Positions 39,686-48,599 of a DNA stretch of 64,000 bases are shown in pieces. Position numbers and translations under genes: made by a program. The stretch is taken from positions 1-64,000 of the forward strand of contig JAKSKD010000009.1 in assembly GCA_024401925.1 (NCBI GenBank). Reading direction: 5' to 3'. This DNA comes from Bacteroidales bacterium (GTDB lineage: Bacteria; Bacteroidota; Bacteroidia; Bacteroidales; UBA932). The notes beneath the pieces are model-generated. The model saw only the letters and a program-made list of their open reading frames with translations, was not told the DNA's origin and searched no databases. Position 1 is the stretch's first letter. Each line of letters opens with the position of its first letter.

Positions 39686-40900
39686 TCATCGGAATAGAAT
39701 CGAACTGTCACCATAGCTCAGGAAACGGAATCCATTTTCCAGCGCATAGTCATATATTCGCCTCCAGTCCCCGTTCACAAATGCAGAAACAAGGAGGATA
39801 AGTGTACTTTCCGGCTGGTGGAAATTTGTCACTATCGTATCCACGAGACGAAACTTGAAGCCCGGTACGATGATGATACGTGTGGTTTCCTCAAACTCTT
39901 TGAGCCCGTTCCTGTCCAAATACGTCACAATGGCGCGAAGGGATTCAATAGTAGAATAAGTATATTCCCTGTCATACGGAGACCACTGGCGGATTTCCTC
40001 CGGAGCACCGTTCTCAATGCAGCATACACCGGCATAATACAGCGACTCGAGAGTGCGGACCGACGTGGTCCCGACGGCAACGAGAGGGTGGCCGGATTCA
40101 AGATTATCAATGATTCTCAAAAGAAGGCCCCGTGAAACCACAAACGGTTCACGATGCATAGGATGTTCAGAAACAAGAGAGGATTTGACCGGAAGAAAAG
40201 TGCCCGCACCGACGTGGAGGCAGACATTCCGGGTATCTACACCCTTTGCACGGAGTGCGTCAAGTTCCAGTTCTGTAAAGTGAAGACCAGCCGTAGGAGC
40301 AGCCACAGACCCTTTGACGTGTGCATAAGTGGTCTGGTAGCGCTCAAGGTCTATGGCCTCTGTATCCCTGTTGAGGTATGGTGGAATCGGCACCTTGCCG
40401 CAAATATCAAGAACATTTGAGAATATCTCCCCTCCGTCCCACGAAAATTCGATAAGCGAAGTCTCCTCCTCACGTTTGACGAGCCGGGCCTTCAGATTCA
40501 GTTTTTCAGCCCCATCAAGAGCTTCTGCATTATATAGATGAAGAATATCATCCTTCCATCTCTTGACATTGCCTACAACGCATTTCCACACGCATTTCTC
40601 CCTTGAGGCAAATGCCTCGGAATAATCGGCCGGGATTTCAGGCCTGAGACAGAATATTTCAATATGAGCACCGGTAGATCTCTGAAAATGAAGTCTTGCA
40701 GGCACAACTTTCGTATCGTTGAAGATCATCAAAGCATTGTCAGGGATAAGAGAAACGATATCCCGGAAAACATACTCATCAATCTTACCATTCTTATAGC
40801 ACAACAACTTCGACTCATCTCTCCGGGGAAGGGGATACTTTGCAATCCTTTCTTCCGGAAGCGGGTAGTTGAAATCTTCAATCCTAATCTCAGGTATCAT
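39686..40900 (-). CDS. queA: tRNA preQ1(34) S-adenosylmethionine ribosyltransferase-isomerase
   Basis: It moves the ribosyl part of SAM to preQ1 in tRNA to make epoxyqueuosine. I start it at 40900 (MIPEIRIEDFNYPLPEERI), giving 404 residues; an upstream in-frame start at 40951 would lie beyond the promoter. Motifs: FNDTKVVPARL, HVKGSVAAPTAGLHFT, HVGAGTFLPVKS, VGTTSVRTLESL, TNFHQPESTLILLVSAF. It is longer than E. coli QueA, with an inserted segment in the first half. A good promoter lies at 40921-40951. Confidence 0.95.
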   Translation of the reverse strand: MIPEIRIEDFNYPLPEERIAKYPLPRRDESKLLCYKNGKIDEYVFRDIVSLIPDNALMIFNDTKVVPARLHFQRSTGAHIEIFCLRPEIPADYSEAFASREKCVWKCVVGNVKRWKDDILHLYNAEALDGAEKLNLKARLVKREEETSLIEFSWDGGEIFSNVLDICGKVPIPPYLNRDTEAIDLERYQTTYAHVKGSVAAPTAGLHFTELELDALRAKGVDTRNVCLHVGAGTFLPVKSSLVSEHPMHREPFVVSRGLLLRIIDNLESGHPLVAVGTTSVRTLESLYYAGVCCIENGAPEEIRQWSPYDREYTYSTIESLRAIVTYLDRNGLKEFEETTRIIIVPGFKFRLVDTIVTNFHQPESTLILLVSAFVNGDWRRIYDYALENGFRFLSYGDSSILFR

Positions 40901-40920
40901 ACCAATATTAAAAAGTGTTA

Positions 40921-40951
40921 CAAAATTATCCTTTATTTGGCTTTTTTCCAA
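40921..40951 (-). promoter_or_regulatory. Promoter of queA
   Basis: Minus strand TTG (40949-40951), 20 nt, TAATTTTG (40921-40928). The leader is about 17 nt to the ATG at 40900, which supports that start over the longer frame. Confidence 0.65.
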
Positions 40952-41269
40952 CTTGATTTATTAACCAGTTTAACCCTCACAATTATTAACATTTGTGAAT
41001 ATGTTTGTAAATTGATAGTTTTCATTTGTTAATTTTTGTGAATCATCCTTTCTATAGGTACTGAAAAACAGAGATATTTATTTTTGTAAAATAAGTAATA
41101 ATTATCAAATAATAGTAATGTAATTAAGTTCATAATAATCAGCGAGTTAATAATAGTTATCTATTCCTAAGCATTAATTATTTCGTGTAAATTTCAATGG
41201 AATATGGTAAATAACTATGAAATAGTAACGAAATACATTAGTTATATACTTTATTCCCAATAACTTATA

Positions 41270-41285
41270 TACTTTATCTAAAGTA
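41270..41285. promoter_or_regulatory. Perfect palindrome, operator-like
   Basis: TACTTTA-TC-TAAAGTA, a perfect 7-bp dyad. Its left half is part of the second copy of the direct repeat TTATATACTTTA. It could bind the XRE protein encoded downstream. Confidence 0.45.
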
Positions 41286-41366
41286 TAGTTAAATACAAAA
41301 ATTTTACAGATTATATTTATATCTTGTGCATCTGGCGTGTTTACAAATGTAATTTACATAAATCAC

Positions 41367-41397
41367 TTTGAGACGTAAAAATTTTTGATTACTTTTG
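41367..41397 (+). promoter_or_regulatory. Consensus promoter of the XRE gene
   Basis: TTTG (41367-41370), exactly 19 nt, TACTTTTG (41390-41397): full match to both Bacteroidota boxes. The leader is about 28 nt. Confidence 0.75.
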
Positions 41398-41422
41398 TGA
41401 AGGTATTGTTAACAAAAGTGAT
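41388..41422. promoter_or_regulatory. Inverted repeat over the XRE -7 box and leader
   Basis: ATTACTTTTGT (41388-41398) and ACAAAAGTGAT (41412-41422) pair with one mismatch around a 13-nt spacer. The left arm contains the -7 box, so a protein bound here would block the promoter; autoregulation is a natural guess. Confidence 0.5.
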
Positions 41423-41428
41423 TGACTT

Positions 41429-41971
41429 ATGAATCAGAGGATACTCCAGTTTTTGGCTGCAGAAAACATCACCCAGGCACAGTTTGCAGATACTATCGAA
41501 GTAGCACGCGCTACCGTCTCCCACGTTATTGCCGGAAGGAATAAACCAGGCTTTGATTTTATCGAAAGTATCAGCCACCACTACCCCGATTTGAACATCG
41601 AATGGCTGATCACAGGAAAAGGCAAAATGTATAAGTCAAATGGAGTTGAAAATATCCCTGCAATAAAGCCACAAATTCAAAAAAGCACATCAAATGATGA
41701 ATTATTTTCATTTGAAAATGATTCACTTCCAAGCAATGAAGAAGCAATTACAAGCGAAATAGCGGCAGCTGAATCAGCCTTTCGCAGGGCTGTTGAAAAG
41801 ACTCACCCGGTCGCAGTGCAGACAAATAAACCAGCAGCACCGGAGCCTGCATTGCCAAGAATGTCCCCGAAGCCAGCCCCGAGTGCAGAAATTAGGATAA
41901 ATAAAGGTGAACGTCACATTTCGAAGATTATTGTCCTCTATGACGACAACTCCTTCCAGGAAATACAATAA
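41429..41971 (+). CDS. XRE-family helix-turn-helix regulator
   Basis: A 180-residue DNA-binding protein. Residues 1-65 form a Cro/C1-type HTH: the recognition helix region ITQAQFADTIEVARATVSHV is followed by GRNKPGFDFIESI and the tail motif LNIEWLITGKGKMYK, seen in Bacteroidota XRE proteins. The middle (about 70-155) is low-complexity, rich in Ser, Ala and Pro. A short ordered end ISKIIVLYDDNSFQEI closes the protein. There is no phage context around it. It has a consensus promoter with an overlapping dyad, so it likely controls itself; other targets are unknown. It is convergent with the dipeptidase gene, 4 bp apart. Confidence 0.88.
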   Translation: MNQRILQFLAAENITQAQFADTIEVARATVSHVIAGRNKPGFDFIESISHHYPDLNIEWLITGKGKMYKSNGVENIPAIKPQIQKSTSNDELFSFENDSLPSNEEAITSEIAAAESAFRRAVEKTHPVAVQTNKPAAPEPALPRMSPKPAPSAEIRINKGERHISKIIVLYDDNSFQEIQ

Positions 41972-41975
41972 TTGC

Positions 41976-43046
41976 CTATCTCTGGTTGTCGTCCAGAACG
42001 CGGAGGAAATTGGCTCCGGCAACCTTTTCAATATCACTTTCAGAATAACCCCTGTGCTTCATTTCATCGAACAGTACAGGCAGTTTTGATATATCCTCAA
42101 GTCCCTGTGGAGGAACTGAAATGCCGTCGAAGTCCGTACCTATACCCACAGCACCTATTCCGGCTATCTTTACTACGTGATCTATATGGTCGACTATCTC
42201 CACTGCAGAAGGACGCCACAGAGCTTTTAATCTGTCCTGCAATTCCACCCAAGCCTTTTCCTTCTCCGGATTACCGGGATCAGCCCTGAATTCGTCATCC
42301 ATATAGTCCAGTTCCTCAAGCCCCGAGTTTTTCAGGACATCATTGAACTTCTCCGAAAGGAAGGCCGGGTAGAAATTGATCTGCACTACCCCGCCCTTAT
42401 CAGCGATAGCCTTAATCTGCTCATCTGTAAGGTTTCTACGATGATTGCATAAAGCTCTGCAGCAGGAATGTGTGGATACTATAGGCTTAGATGAATACTT
42501 CAAGCAATCCCAAACAGTGTCATCCGCACAATGAGCTATGTCGATAATCATACCGAGCCTGTTCATCTCTGCTACAACATCCCTCCCAAATGGGCTCAGA
42601 CCGCCCCATTTGTGGTTTCCAGCACAGGAATCGCATATGAAATTATCGCCATTATGAGTCAAGGTCAGGTACAGTACACCCCTGTTGTGGAAGTATTCGA
42701 GTCTGTCAAGCCTTTCCATAAGCGGAGTACCGTTCTCCATACCGACCATAATGGAGATAAGCCCTTTCTCTTTATTCCTACGCACATCTGCCGAACTGCG
42801 TGCAAAAGCAACTTTGTCCGTATTTGCAGCGACCTGTCCTTCCAACATCCCCAGCATCCTCATAGCGAGAGCGTAAGCCTGGGAATCACTTAATTCGTTG
42901 GAAGTGTAGAGAGCAAAGAAAGAGGCATCAACCTCACCACGTTTCATTTTCGGAAAATCCACCTGGCCCCAGACGTTGTCAAGGCCAAAATCCCTCAGTC
43001 TGAACATTTGAGAGGGGCTGTCACAGTGCGAATCAAGAACAATCAT
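41976..43046 (-). CDS. Membrane-dipeptidase-family (M19) dipeptidase, no signal peptide
   Basis: A 356-residue zinc amidohydrolase-fold dipeptidase. Metal ligands are visible in LDSHCDSPSQMF (HxD near the start), MENGTP (Glu), VSTHSCCRAL and IDIAHCADD (His), and the Asp in GIGTDFDGI. No signal peptide or lipobox is present, so it probably works in the cytoplasm on dipeptides. It is the last gene of the valS-ABC-F-dipeptidase run, 32 bp after the ABC-F gene. Confidence 0.9.
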   Translation of the reverse strand: MIVLDSHCDSPSQMFRLRDFGLDNVWGQVDFPKMKRGEVDASFFALYTSNELSDSQAYALAMRMLGMLEGQVAANTDKVAFARSSADVRRNKEKGLISIMVGMENGTPLMERLDRLEYFHNRGVLYLTLTHNGDNFICDSCAGNHKWGGLSPFGRDVVAEMNRLGMIIDIAHCADDTVWDCLKYSSKPIVSTHSCCRALCNHRRNLTDEQIKAIADKGGVVQINFYPAFLSEKFNDVLKNSGLEELDYMDDEFRADPGNPEKEKAWVELQDRLKALWRPSAVEIVDHIDHVVKIAGIGAVGIGTDFDGISVPPQGLEDISKLPVLFDEMKHRGYSESDIEKVAGANFLRVLDDNQR

Positions 43047-43078
43047 ATACTAATTTTTTATAAATCAACGATTTACGT

Positions 43079-45001
43079 CTAGTCAATTAAACTTCCCCAC
43101 TCATCAGTCTTTGCGTCCAGATCCCTTTTCAATTCAAGGTACTCTCTTGTCAGCTCCAAAATGTCATCTTCGGGTTTCGGGGAGCTCAAAACAACTTCAA
43201 GTGACCGCATCTTCTGTTCAATTTTGGCAATCTCGGACTCAAGAAAATCGATTCTATTCTTAATTTTTCTTTCTTCCTTGGATTTTGTTTTCATTTCAGC
43301 AAAAGATGCTTTATGTGTACCTACATTGGCCTTTGTAACAATGTTGTTATTAGTTGTAACATTTTTGTTACGGTCAATTTCCTGTAGATTTTCAAGCTTT
43401 CTAGCCTCTAAGAACTGCTGAACAGTCTCAAGATGTTCCTTCACTTTACCTTCGGAAAATTCATAGAATTTATCCACCAGTCCATCAAGAAAATCCCTGT
43501 CGTGTGAGACTATCAGAAGCGATCCGTCATATGACTTCAGAGCCTGCTTCAGAACATCCTTTGACCTGATGTCCATATGATTGGTCGGCTCATCGAGAGC
43601 AAGCAGATTATAATTCTGCAACATAAGTTTGGCCATTCCCAAACGAGCTCTCTCCCCTCCGCTCAGTACAGAAACCCTTTTATCGATATCTTCATTACGG
43701 AAAAGGAATGCCCCTAGCACATCCCTCAGTTTCGAGCGTATGTCCCCGACAGCAATCCTGTCAAGCGTACTGAAGACCGTTTCATTCTTGTCAAGCACGT
43801 CTTCCTGATTCTGTGCAAAATACCCGATCGAAACATTATGTCCTAAAGAAGCACTTCCGGAAATAGGGTCTAACTCACGCATAACCACCCTCATAAGAGT
43901 AGTCTTACCTTCGCCGTTACGGCCTATGAGCGCAACCTTCTCACCTCTCTTTATCTCTATGTCAGCATTACGGAAAACCACCTTCTGAGGATATCCGACT
44001 GTAAGATCAGATGCCTTGAACACCACGTCACCCGACCTTGGAGCCGGTGGGAACTTGATCCTTAATGACGAGCTGTCCGTCTCATCTATTTCTATCCTCT
44101 CAATCTTCTCAAGAGCCTTGATCCGGGACTGAACCTGATTGGACTTTGTAGGCTTGTAGCGGAAGCGGTTGATGAAATCCTCAGTGTCAGCTATCATCTT
44201 CTGCTGGTTCTCATACGCTGCAGTCTGCTGTGCAATCCTTTCAGTGCGAAGCTCCAAGTACTTGGAATATGGAACTTTATAGTCGTGTATTTTGCCGAGC
44301 ATTATCTCTACCGTACGGTTAGTGACATTATCCAGAAACTTCCTGTCGTGAGATACGAGCATCAGAGATCCGTGGTAATTTTTCAAATAGTCCTCAAGCC
44401 ATTCGATAGATTCTATGTCAAGGTGGTTTGTCGGCTCGTCGAGGAGCAGCAGGGCAGGTTTACGGAGAAGTATCTTTGCAAGTTCAATACGCATATTCCA
44501 GCCCTGGGAGAATGTCTCGGTATTCCTCTGGAGTTCGTCTTCCCTGAAACCAAGGCCTTTCAAGACCCTGACCGCCTGCACGTCCATCGGCTCGGAATGG
44601 CTGACGGAAAGGATATCATTGAGTTCATTCATTCGTGTAATTAGCTCAAGATATTCTCCTGATTCATAATCAGTTCTAATACCAAGCTCCGCCGCTATGG
44701 AGGCTATTTCCCCCTCCATTGACAGCAATTCATCAAAGGCCGTCATCGTCTCATCGAGGACGGTGCGGCCTTTATGGTGTTCCATTATCTGGGGAAGGTA
44801 TCCTACCGTAATATGTGACGGTTTATCAATCGAGCCCGAAGTAGGAGTCTGTTCCCCACAGATTATCTTCATAATCGTTGACTTGCCCGCGCCGTTCTTC
44901 CCGACCAGACCAATCTTATCAGACTCGCTGATATGAAAGCTGATGTGGTCTAGAAGGGTATAGCTGCCATAGGCGACAGTCAGGTCTCCGATCGATATCA
45001 T
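43079..45001 (-). CDS. ABC-F family ATPase
   Basis: A 640-residue soluble protein with two ABC cassettes and no membrane segments. Walker A motifs are GLVGKNGAGKST and ALIGRNGEGKTT; signatures are TFSQGWNMRIELAK (degenerate first C-loop) and VLSGGERARLGMAK. Two Walker B/LLDEPTNHLD-like motifs are present. The linker between cassettes contains the ABC-F arm. The C-terminal 100 residues form a charged coiled coil (about 535-640). Family members act on ribosomes, in translation rescue or antibiotic resistance; which one is not clear here. Its ATG overlaps the valS stop (TAATG). Confidence 0.92.
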   Translation of the reverse strand: MISIGDLTVAYGSYTLLDHISFHISESDKIGLVGKNGAGKSTIMKIICGEQTPTSGSIDKPSHITVGYLPQIMEHHKGRTVLDETMTAFDELLSMEGEIASIAAELGIRTDYESGEYLELITRMNELNDILSVSHSEPMDVQAVRVLKGLGFREDELQRNTETFSQGWNMRIELAKILLRKPALLLLDEPTNHLDIESIEWLEDYLKNYHGSLMLVSHDRKFLDNVTNRTVEIMLGKIHDYKVPYSKYLELRTERIAQQTAAYENQQKMIADTEDFINRFRYKPTKSNQVQSRIKALEKIERIEIDETDSSSLRIKFPPAPRSGDVVFKASDLTVGYPQKVVFRNADIEIKRGEKVALIGRNGEGKTTLMRVVMRELDPISGSASLGHNVSIGYFAQNQEDVLDKNETVFSTLDRIAVGDIRSKLRDVLGAFLFRNEDIDKRVSVLSGGERARLGMAKLMLQNYNLLALDEPTNHMDIRSKDVLKQALKSYDGSLLIVSHDRDFLDGLVDKFYEFSEGKVKEHLETVQQFLEARKLENLQEIDRNKNVTTNNNIVTKANVGTHKASFAEMKTKSKEERKIKNRIDFLESEIAKIEQKMRSLEVVLSSPKPEDDILELTREYLELKRDLDAKTDEWGSLID

Positions 45002-47640
45002 TATTTTCCGTATGTTTTGATGGATGCTTCAATCGCCTCAATCCTTGAGAGGGCATCAGCCTCCTTTTTCCTCTCCGTATCGATGACTGCCTGAGGGGCG
45101 TGCGCAACGAACTTCTCATTGGAAAGTTTTGCACGTACTCCCGCAAGGAATTTCTGCTGGTATGCAAGGTCCTGCTTGAGTTTCTCAAGCTCCTGCTCAA
45201 CATTCACCATACCATCGAGGGCTACGAACAGCTTGCATACACCTACCATATAAGATATGCCGGCACCGCTTGCCTCTTCGTATGAAACATTCACGTTCGC
45301 AAGTTTATTCAATACAGGTATAACACTCTTAGGGAATGAGTTATCCACATTCACATCAAGAGCCTCTTTAGGAGAAATACCCTTCTCCTGACGTGCCGCA
45401 CGGATATTCATCACAGAAGCGGCGGCAGTCTCGAAATCACTGATGACCTTCGGATCATATTTACCCGAAACAGGTGAAGGCTGGTACATGATGGTATCCC
45501 CTTCCTTGCGTTCCTCCATATTCTGCCAGAGTTCCTCAGTTATGAACGGCATCACAGGATGGATAAGTTTGAGAAGATTCTCGAAGAATCCAAGTGTAGC
45601 GTCATATGTAACCTTATCTATCCCCGCACCGAAAGCCGGCTTGACAAGTTCAAGATACCAGGCGCAATAATCGTCCCAGAAAAGCTTGTAAATAGCCATA
45701 AGGGCGTCAGATATACGGAACTTCGAATAATGGTCTTCAACAAGCTCAATAGTCTGATTCAAGCGGTTTTTGAACCACTCTACAGCCACGGACGCAGCCT
45801 CCGGCTGTTGCGCACCGGCATCCACCGTCCATCCTTTTACGAGCCTGAATGAATTCCAGATCTTGTTGCAGAAATTCCTTCCCTGCTCCACCTGGCTTTC
45901 ATCATAGAATATATCGTTTCCAGCAGAAGAGCAAAGAAGCATTCCGATTCTGACAGCATCCGCACCATACTGGGCGATGAGATCGAGAGGATTCGGGGAG
46001 TTTCCGAGGGTTTTGCTCATCTTGCGGCCTATCTTGTCGCGGACAATACCCGTGAAATAAACATTATGGAAAGGAACATCGTTCATAAATTCATTTCCCG
46101 CCATAATCATCCTTGCCACCCAGAAGAAAATGATATCAGGGCCTGTGACAAGGTCATTGGTAGGATAATAATATGCCAGGTCGGCATTAGGCTTGTGGTC
46201 CGGATGTCCCGGCATCTGAGGGTCGAATACTGAAATCGGCCAGAGCCAGCTTGAGAACCAGGTGTCAAGCACATCCTCGTCCTGATGGAGGTCTGCGGCT
46301 GTAATTGACGAATCAAGTTCCTGAGCGGCCTTGAGAGCATCTTCAGGTGTGCTTTCCACTACGAATCTTCCATCCGGGAGATAATATGCAGGGATACGCT
46401 GTCCCCACCAGAGCTGACGGCTGATACACCAGTCGTGTGCATTCTCCATCCAATGGCGATACGTATTCCTATATTTGTCCGGTATGAATTTTATATTGCC
46501 TGATTCAACGGCATCGAGGGCCCTAGGCGCAAGTTCTTCCATCTTCAGGAACCACTGGGCGCTGAGGCGCGGCTCTATGACGGCATTTGTCCTTTCACTG
46601 TAGCCGACAGGAGAGGTATAATCTTCTATCTTCTCGATGTCGCCGGCCTCCTTGAGCATCTCGACAATCTTCTTGCGAGCTTCGAATCTGTCTTCGCCAA
46701 CAAGTATCTGAGCATCCTCGTTCAGGCGTCCGCGGTCATCAATGATGTCGAGAACAGGAAGGTTGTGGCGCAGACCAATCTCATAGTCATGCGCATCGTG
46801 CGCAGGAGTTACTTTCAGGCAGCCTGTACCGAAATCCATCTCCACATATTCGTCTTCAATAATCGGTATCTCCTTATTAATCAATGGAATAAGAACCTTC
46901 TTACCCTTCATCCAGAAATGTCTTTCATCCTTAGGGTTGACACAAATGGCGGCGTCAGCCATGATGGTCTCTGGACGCGTTGTGGCAACTACGATATATT
47001 TGTCGGTAGGATTCCCGTTCCCGTCGGAAATGAAATAGCGCATATGATAGAAATGCGACTGGGTGTCCTTGTGGATAACTTCATCATCGCTGACTGCAGT
47101 ATGTCCTTCCGGATCCCAATTGACCATCCTGACTCCCCTGTATATCCAACCCTTCTTGTAGAAATGTACAAAGGTATTGATGACAGCCTCGGAAAGCTCC
47201 GGCTCCATAGTGAAGCGCGTACGATCCCAGTCGCAGGACGCGCCGAGCTTGCGGAGCTGCTGCAGGATGATGCCGCCGTGTTCCTCTTTCCACTCCCAAG
47301 CGTATTTGAGAAATTCCTCGCGCGTGATGTCCTCCTTGCTGATACCCATGCCTTTGAGCTTCGCAACCACCTTATTCTCGGTCGCGATTGATGCATGGTC
47401 GGTTCCAGGTACCCAGCAAGCATTCTTGCCGTCCATACGAGCCTTTCTGATAAGCACGTCATTGAGAGTATTATTGAGAACGTGGCCCATGTGAAGAATA
47501 CCCGTCACGTTAGGCGGCGGAATGACAATGGTGTACGGTTCTTTCTCGTTCGGCTCGGAATGGAAGAATTTCTTCTCCTGCCAGTAGGCATACCATTTGT
47601 CCTCCACTTCGGAAGGATTGTATTTTGCGCTTAATTCCAT
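45001..47640 (-). CDS. valS: Valyl-tRNA synthetase
   Basis: It charges tRNA-Val. The 879-residue class Ia enzyme has the HIGH motif as PPNVTGILHMGH, the editing domain (ATTRPETIMADAAI), the KMSKS motif as GRKMSKTLGNS, the anticodon-binding domain, and the C-terminal coiled coil typical of ValS (from VNVEQELEKLKQDLAYQQKF). Full length. It is the first gene of a run with ABC-F and dipeptidase and is divergent from the DUF3467 gene. Confidence 0.97.
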   Translation of the reverse strand: MELSAKYNPSEVEDKWYAYWQEKKFFHSEPNEKEPYTIVIPPPNVTGILHMGHVLNNTLNDVLIRKARMDGKNACWVPGTDHASIATENKVVAKLKGMGISKEDITREEFLKYAWEWKEEHGGIILQQLRKLGASCDWDRTRFTMEPELSEAVINTFVHFYKKGWIYRGVRMVNWDPEGHTAVSDDEVIHKDTQSHFYHMRYFISDGNGNPTDKYIVVATTRPETIMADAAICVNPKDERHFWMKGKKVLIPLINKEIPIIEDEYVEMDFGTGCLKVTPAHDAHDYEIGLRHNLPVLDIIDDRGRLNEDAQILVGEDRFEARKKIVEMLKEAGDIEKIEDYTSPVGYSERTNAVIEPRLSAQWFLKMEELAPRALDAVESGNIKFIPDKYRNTYRHWMENAHDWCISRQLWWGQRIPAYYLPDGRFVVESTPEDALKAAQELDSSITAADLHQDEDVLDTWFSSWLWPISVFDPQMPGHPDHKPNADLAYYYPTNDLVTGPDIIFFWVARMIMAGNEFMNDVPFHNVYFTGIVRDKIGRKMSKTLGNSPNPLDLIAQYGADAVRIGMLLCSSAGNDIFYDESQVEQGRNFCNKIWNSFRLVKGWTVDAGAQQPEAASVAVEWFKNRLNQTIELVEDHYSKFRISDALMAIYKLFWDDYCAWYLELVKPAFGAGIDKVTYDATLGFFENLLKLIHPVMPFITEELWQNMEERKEGDTIMYQPSPVSGKYDPKVISDFETAAASVMNIRAARQEKGISPKEALDVNVDNSFPKSVIPVLNKLANVNVSYEEASGAGISYMVGVCKLFVALDGMVNVEQELEKLKQDLAYQQKFLAGVRAKLSNEKFVAHAPQAVIDTERKKEADALSRIEAIEASIKTYGK

Positions 47641-47677
47641 ATGATGATATAATTTTGTTCTTTGTGCGAAAATCTTA

Positions 47678-47685
47678 CAAATTTA
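47678..47685 (-). promoter_or_regulatory. -7 box of valS
   Basis: TAAATTTG on the minus strand, a full TAnnTTTG match, about 34 nt of leader to the ATG at 47640. The -33 region is poor. Confidence 0.4.
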
Positions 47686-47698
47686 CAAATAATACTTC

Positions 47699-47706
47699 TA
47701 ATTTTG
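47699..47706 (+). promoter_or_regulatory. -7 box of the DUF3467-maf pair
   Basis: TAATTTTG, a full TAnnTTTG match, gives a leader of about 17 nt to the ATG at 47727. This supports that start and excludes the longer frame opening at 47625, which would begin inside valS. Confidence 0.5.
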
Positions 47707-47726
47707 CAGAAGAAAACGACATTGAA

Positions 47727-48023
47727 ATGGAAGAGAAAAAACAACTGAGCCTCGAACTCAAGCCGGAAATAGCGAAAGGCAGTTACAGCAACCTCGCGAT
47801 AATCACCCACTCCCAGAGCGAATTCGTCATCGATTTCGCCACAATGCTGCCAGGTCTCGCAAAGCCTGAGATCAGCAACAGGATGATAATGACTCCGGAG
47901 CACGCGAAAAGACTTCTGAACGCCCTTGCCGACAATATCGGCAAATACGAATCCCAGTTCGGGAAGATAGACCTCGGCGTTCCTGTTCCAGAATTCAATC
48001 CAGGCAATGGAGCAGCATCATAA
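47727..48023 (+). CDS. DUF3467 family protein
   Basis: A 98-residue soluble protein starting MEEKKQLSLELKPE. The single DUF3467 domain shows GSYSNLAIITHSQSEFVIDF, LPGLAKPEISNRMIMTPEHAKRLL and the helix ALADNIGKYESQFG. It is found widely in Bacteroidota; its function is unknown to me. It overlaps maf by 17 bp, so the two are coupled. Confidence 0.9.
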   Translation: MEEKKQLSLELKPEIAKGSYSNLAIITHSQSEFVIDFATMLPGLAKPEISNRMIMTPEHAKRLLNALADNIGKYESQFGKIDLGVPVPEFNPGNGAAS

Positions 48024-48585
48024 GAAAGTCATACTTGCCAGCGGCTCCCCACGGCGTAAGGAACTGATGGGCGGGCTGGATGTGGCCTTTACCATCGACA
48101 CGGAGAACAACTTCGTCGAAGAATACGACAGTTCCGTTCCGCACGAAGAAATCCCGGTTCTGATGGCACAGGGAAAGTCCCACGGCTTCCACAGGAATTT
48201 GGAAGATGACGAAATCCTCGTCACGGCGGACACTATGGTGCTTCTTGACAATTATGCGCTCGGAAAGCCGCACAGCAGGGAAGATGCCATAGGTATGCTT
48301 CGCAAGATGTCCGGAAAGACCCACAAGGTCATTACGGCAGTGACAATACGCGACAATTCACGCGAAGAGACCTTCACGGACGAAACACTCGTCACATTCA
48401 AGGAACTGAGCGACGAGGAAATCAATTTCTATATAGACAGATACAAGCCTTTCGACAAAGCCGGTGCATACGGCGTACAGGAATGGATAGGATATGTCGC
48501 AATCACAAAGCTGGAAGGGTCTTTCTACAATGTAATGGGCTTCCCTACCCACAAAGTCTATGAGTCGCTGAGACGCTTCTTCTGA
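48007..48585 (+). CDS. maf: Maf-family nucleotide pyrophosphatase
   Basis: A 192-residue house-cleaning enzyme that hydrolyses non-canonical or modified nucleoside triphosphates such as dTTP/UTP analogues. Family motifs: ILASGSPRRKELMGGL at the start, ILVTADTMVLLDN with the catalytic Asp, KPHSREDAIGMLRKMSGKTHKVITAV, and FDKAGAYGVQEW near the end. The length is normal. It is translationally coupled to the DUF3467 gene. Confidence 0.95.
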   Translation: MEQHHKKVILASGSPRRKELMGGLDVAFTIDTENNFVEEYDSSVPHEEIPVLMAQGKSHGFHRNLEDDEILVTADTMVLLDNYALGKPHSREDAIGMLRKMSGKTHKVITAVTIRDNSREETFTDETLVTFKELSDEEINFYIDRYKPFDKAGAYGVQEWIGYVAITKLEGSFYNVMGFPTHKVYESLRRFF

Positions 48586-48599
48586 CAGAAATTTTCCGA

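Larger units (their letters stand above)
40901..41428. other. AT-rich control region between queA and the XRE regulator
   Basis: 528 bp with no credible gene. It holds the divergent promoters (40921-40951 minus, 41367-41397 plus), a perfect palindrome (41270-41285), a direct repeat TTATATACTTTA (41242-41253 and 41265-41276), and several TTTGTGAA/TTTGTTAA-like boxes near 40990-41045. The composition is far more AT-rich than the flanking genes. Confidence 0.6.
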
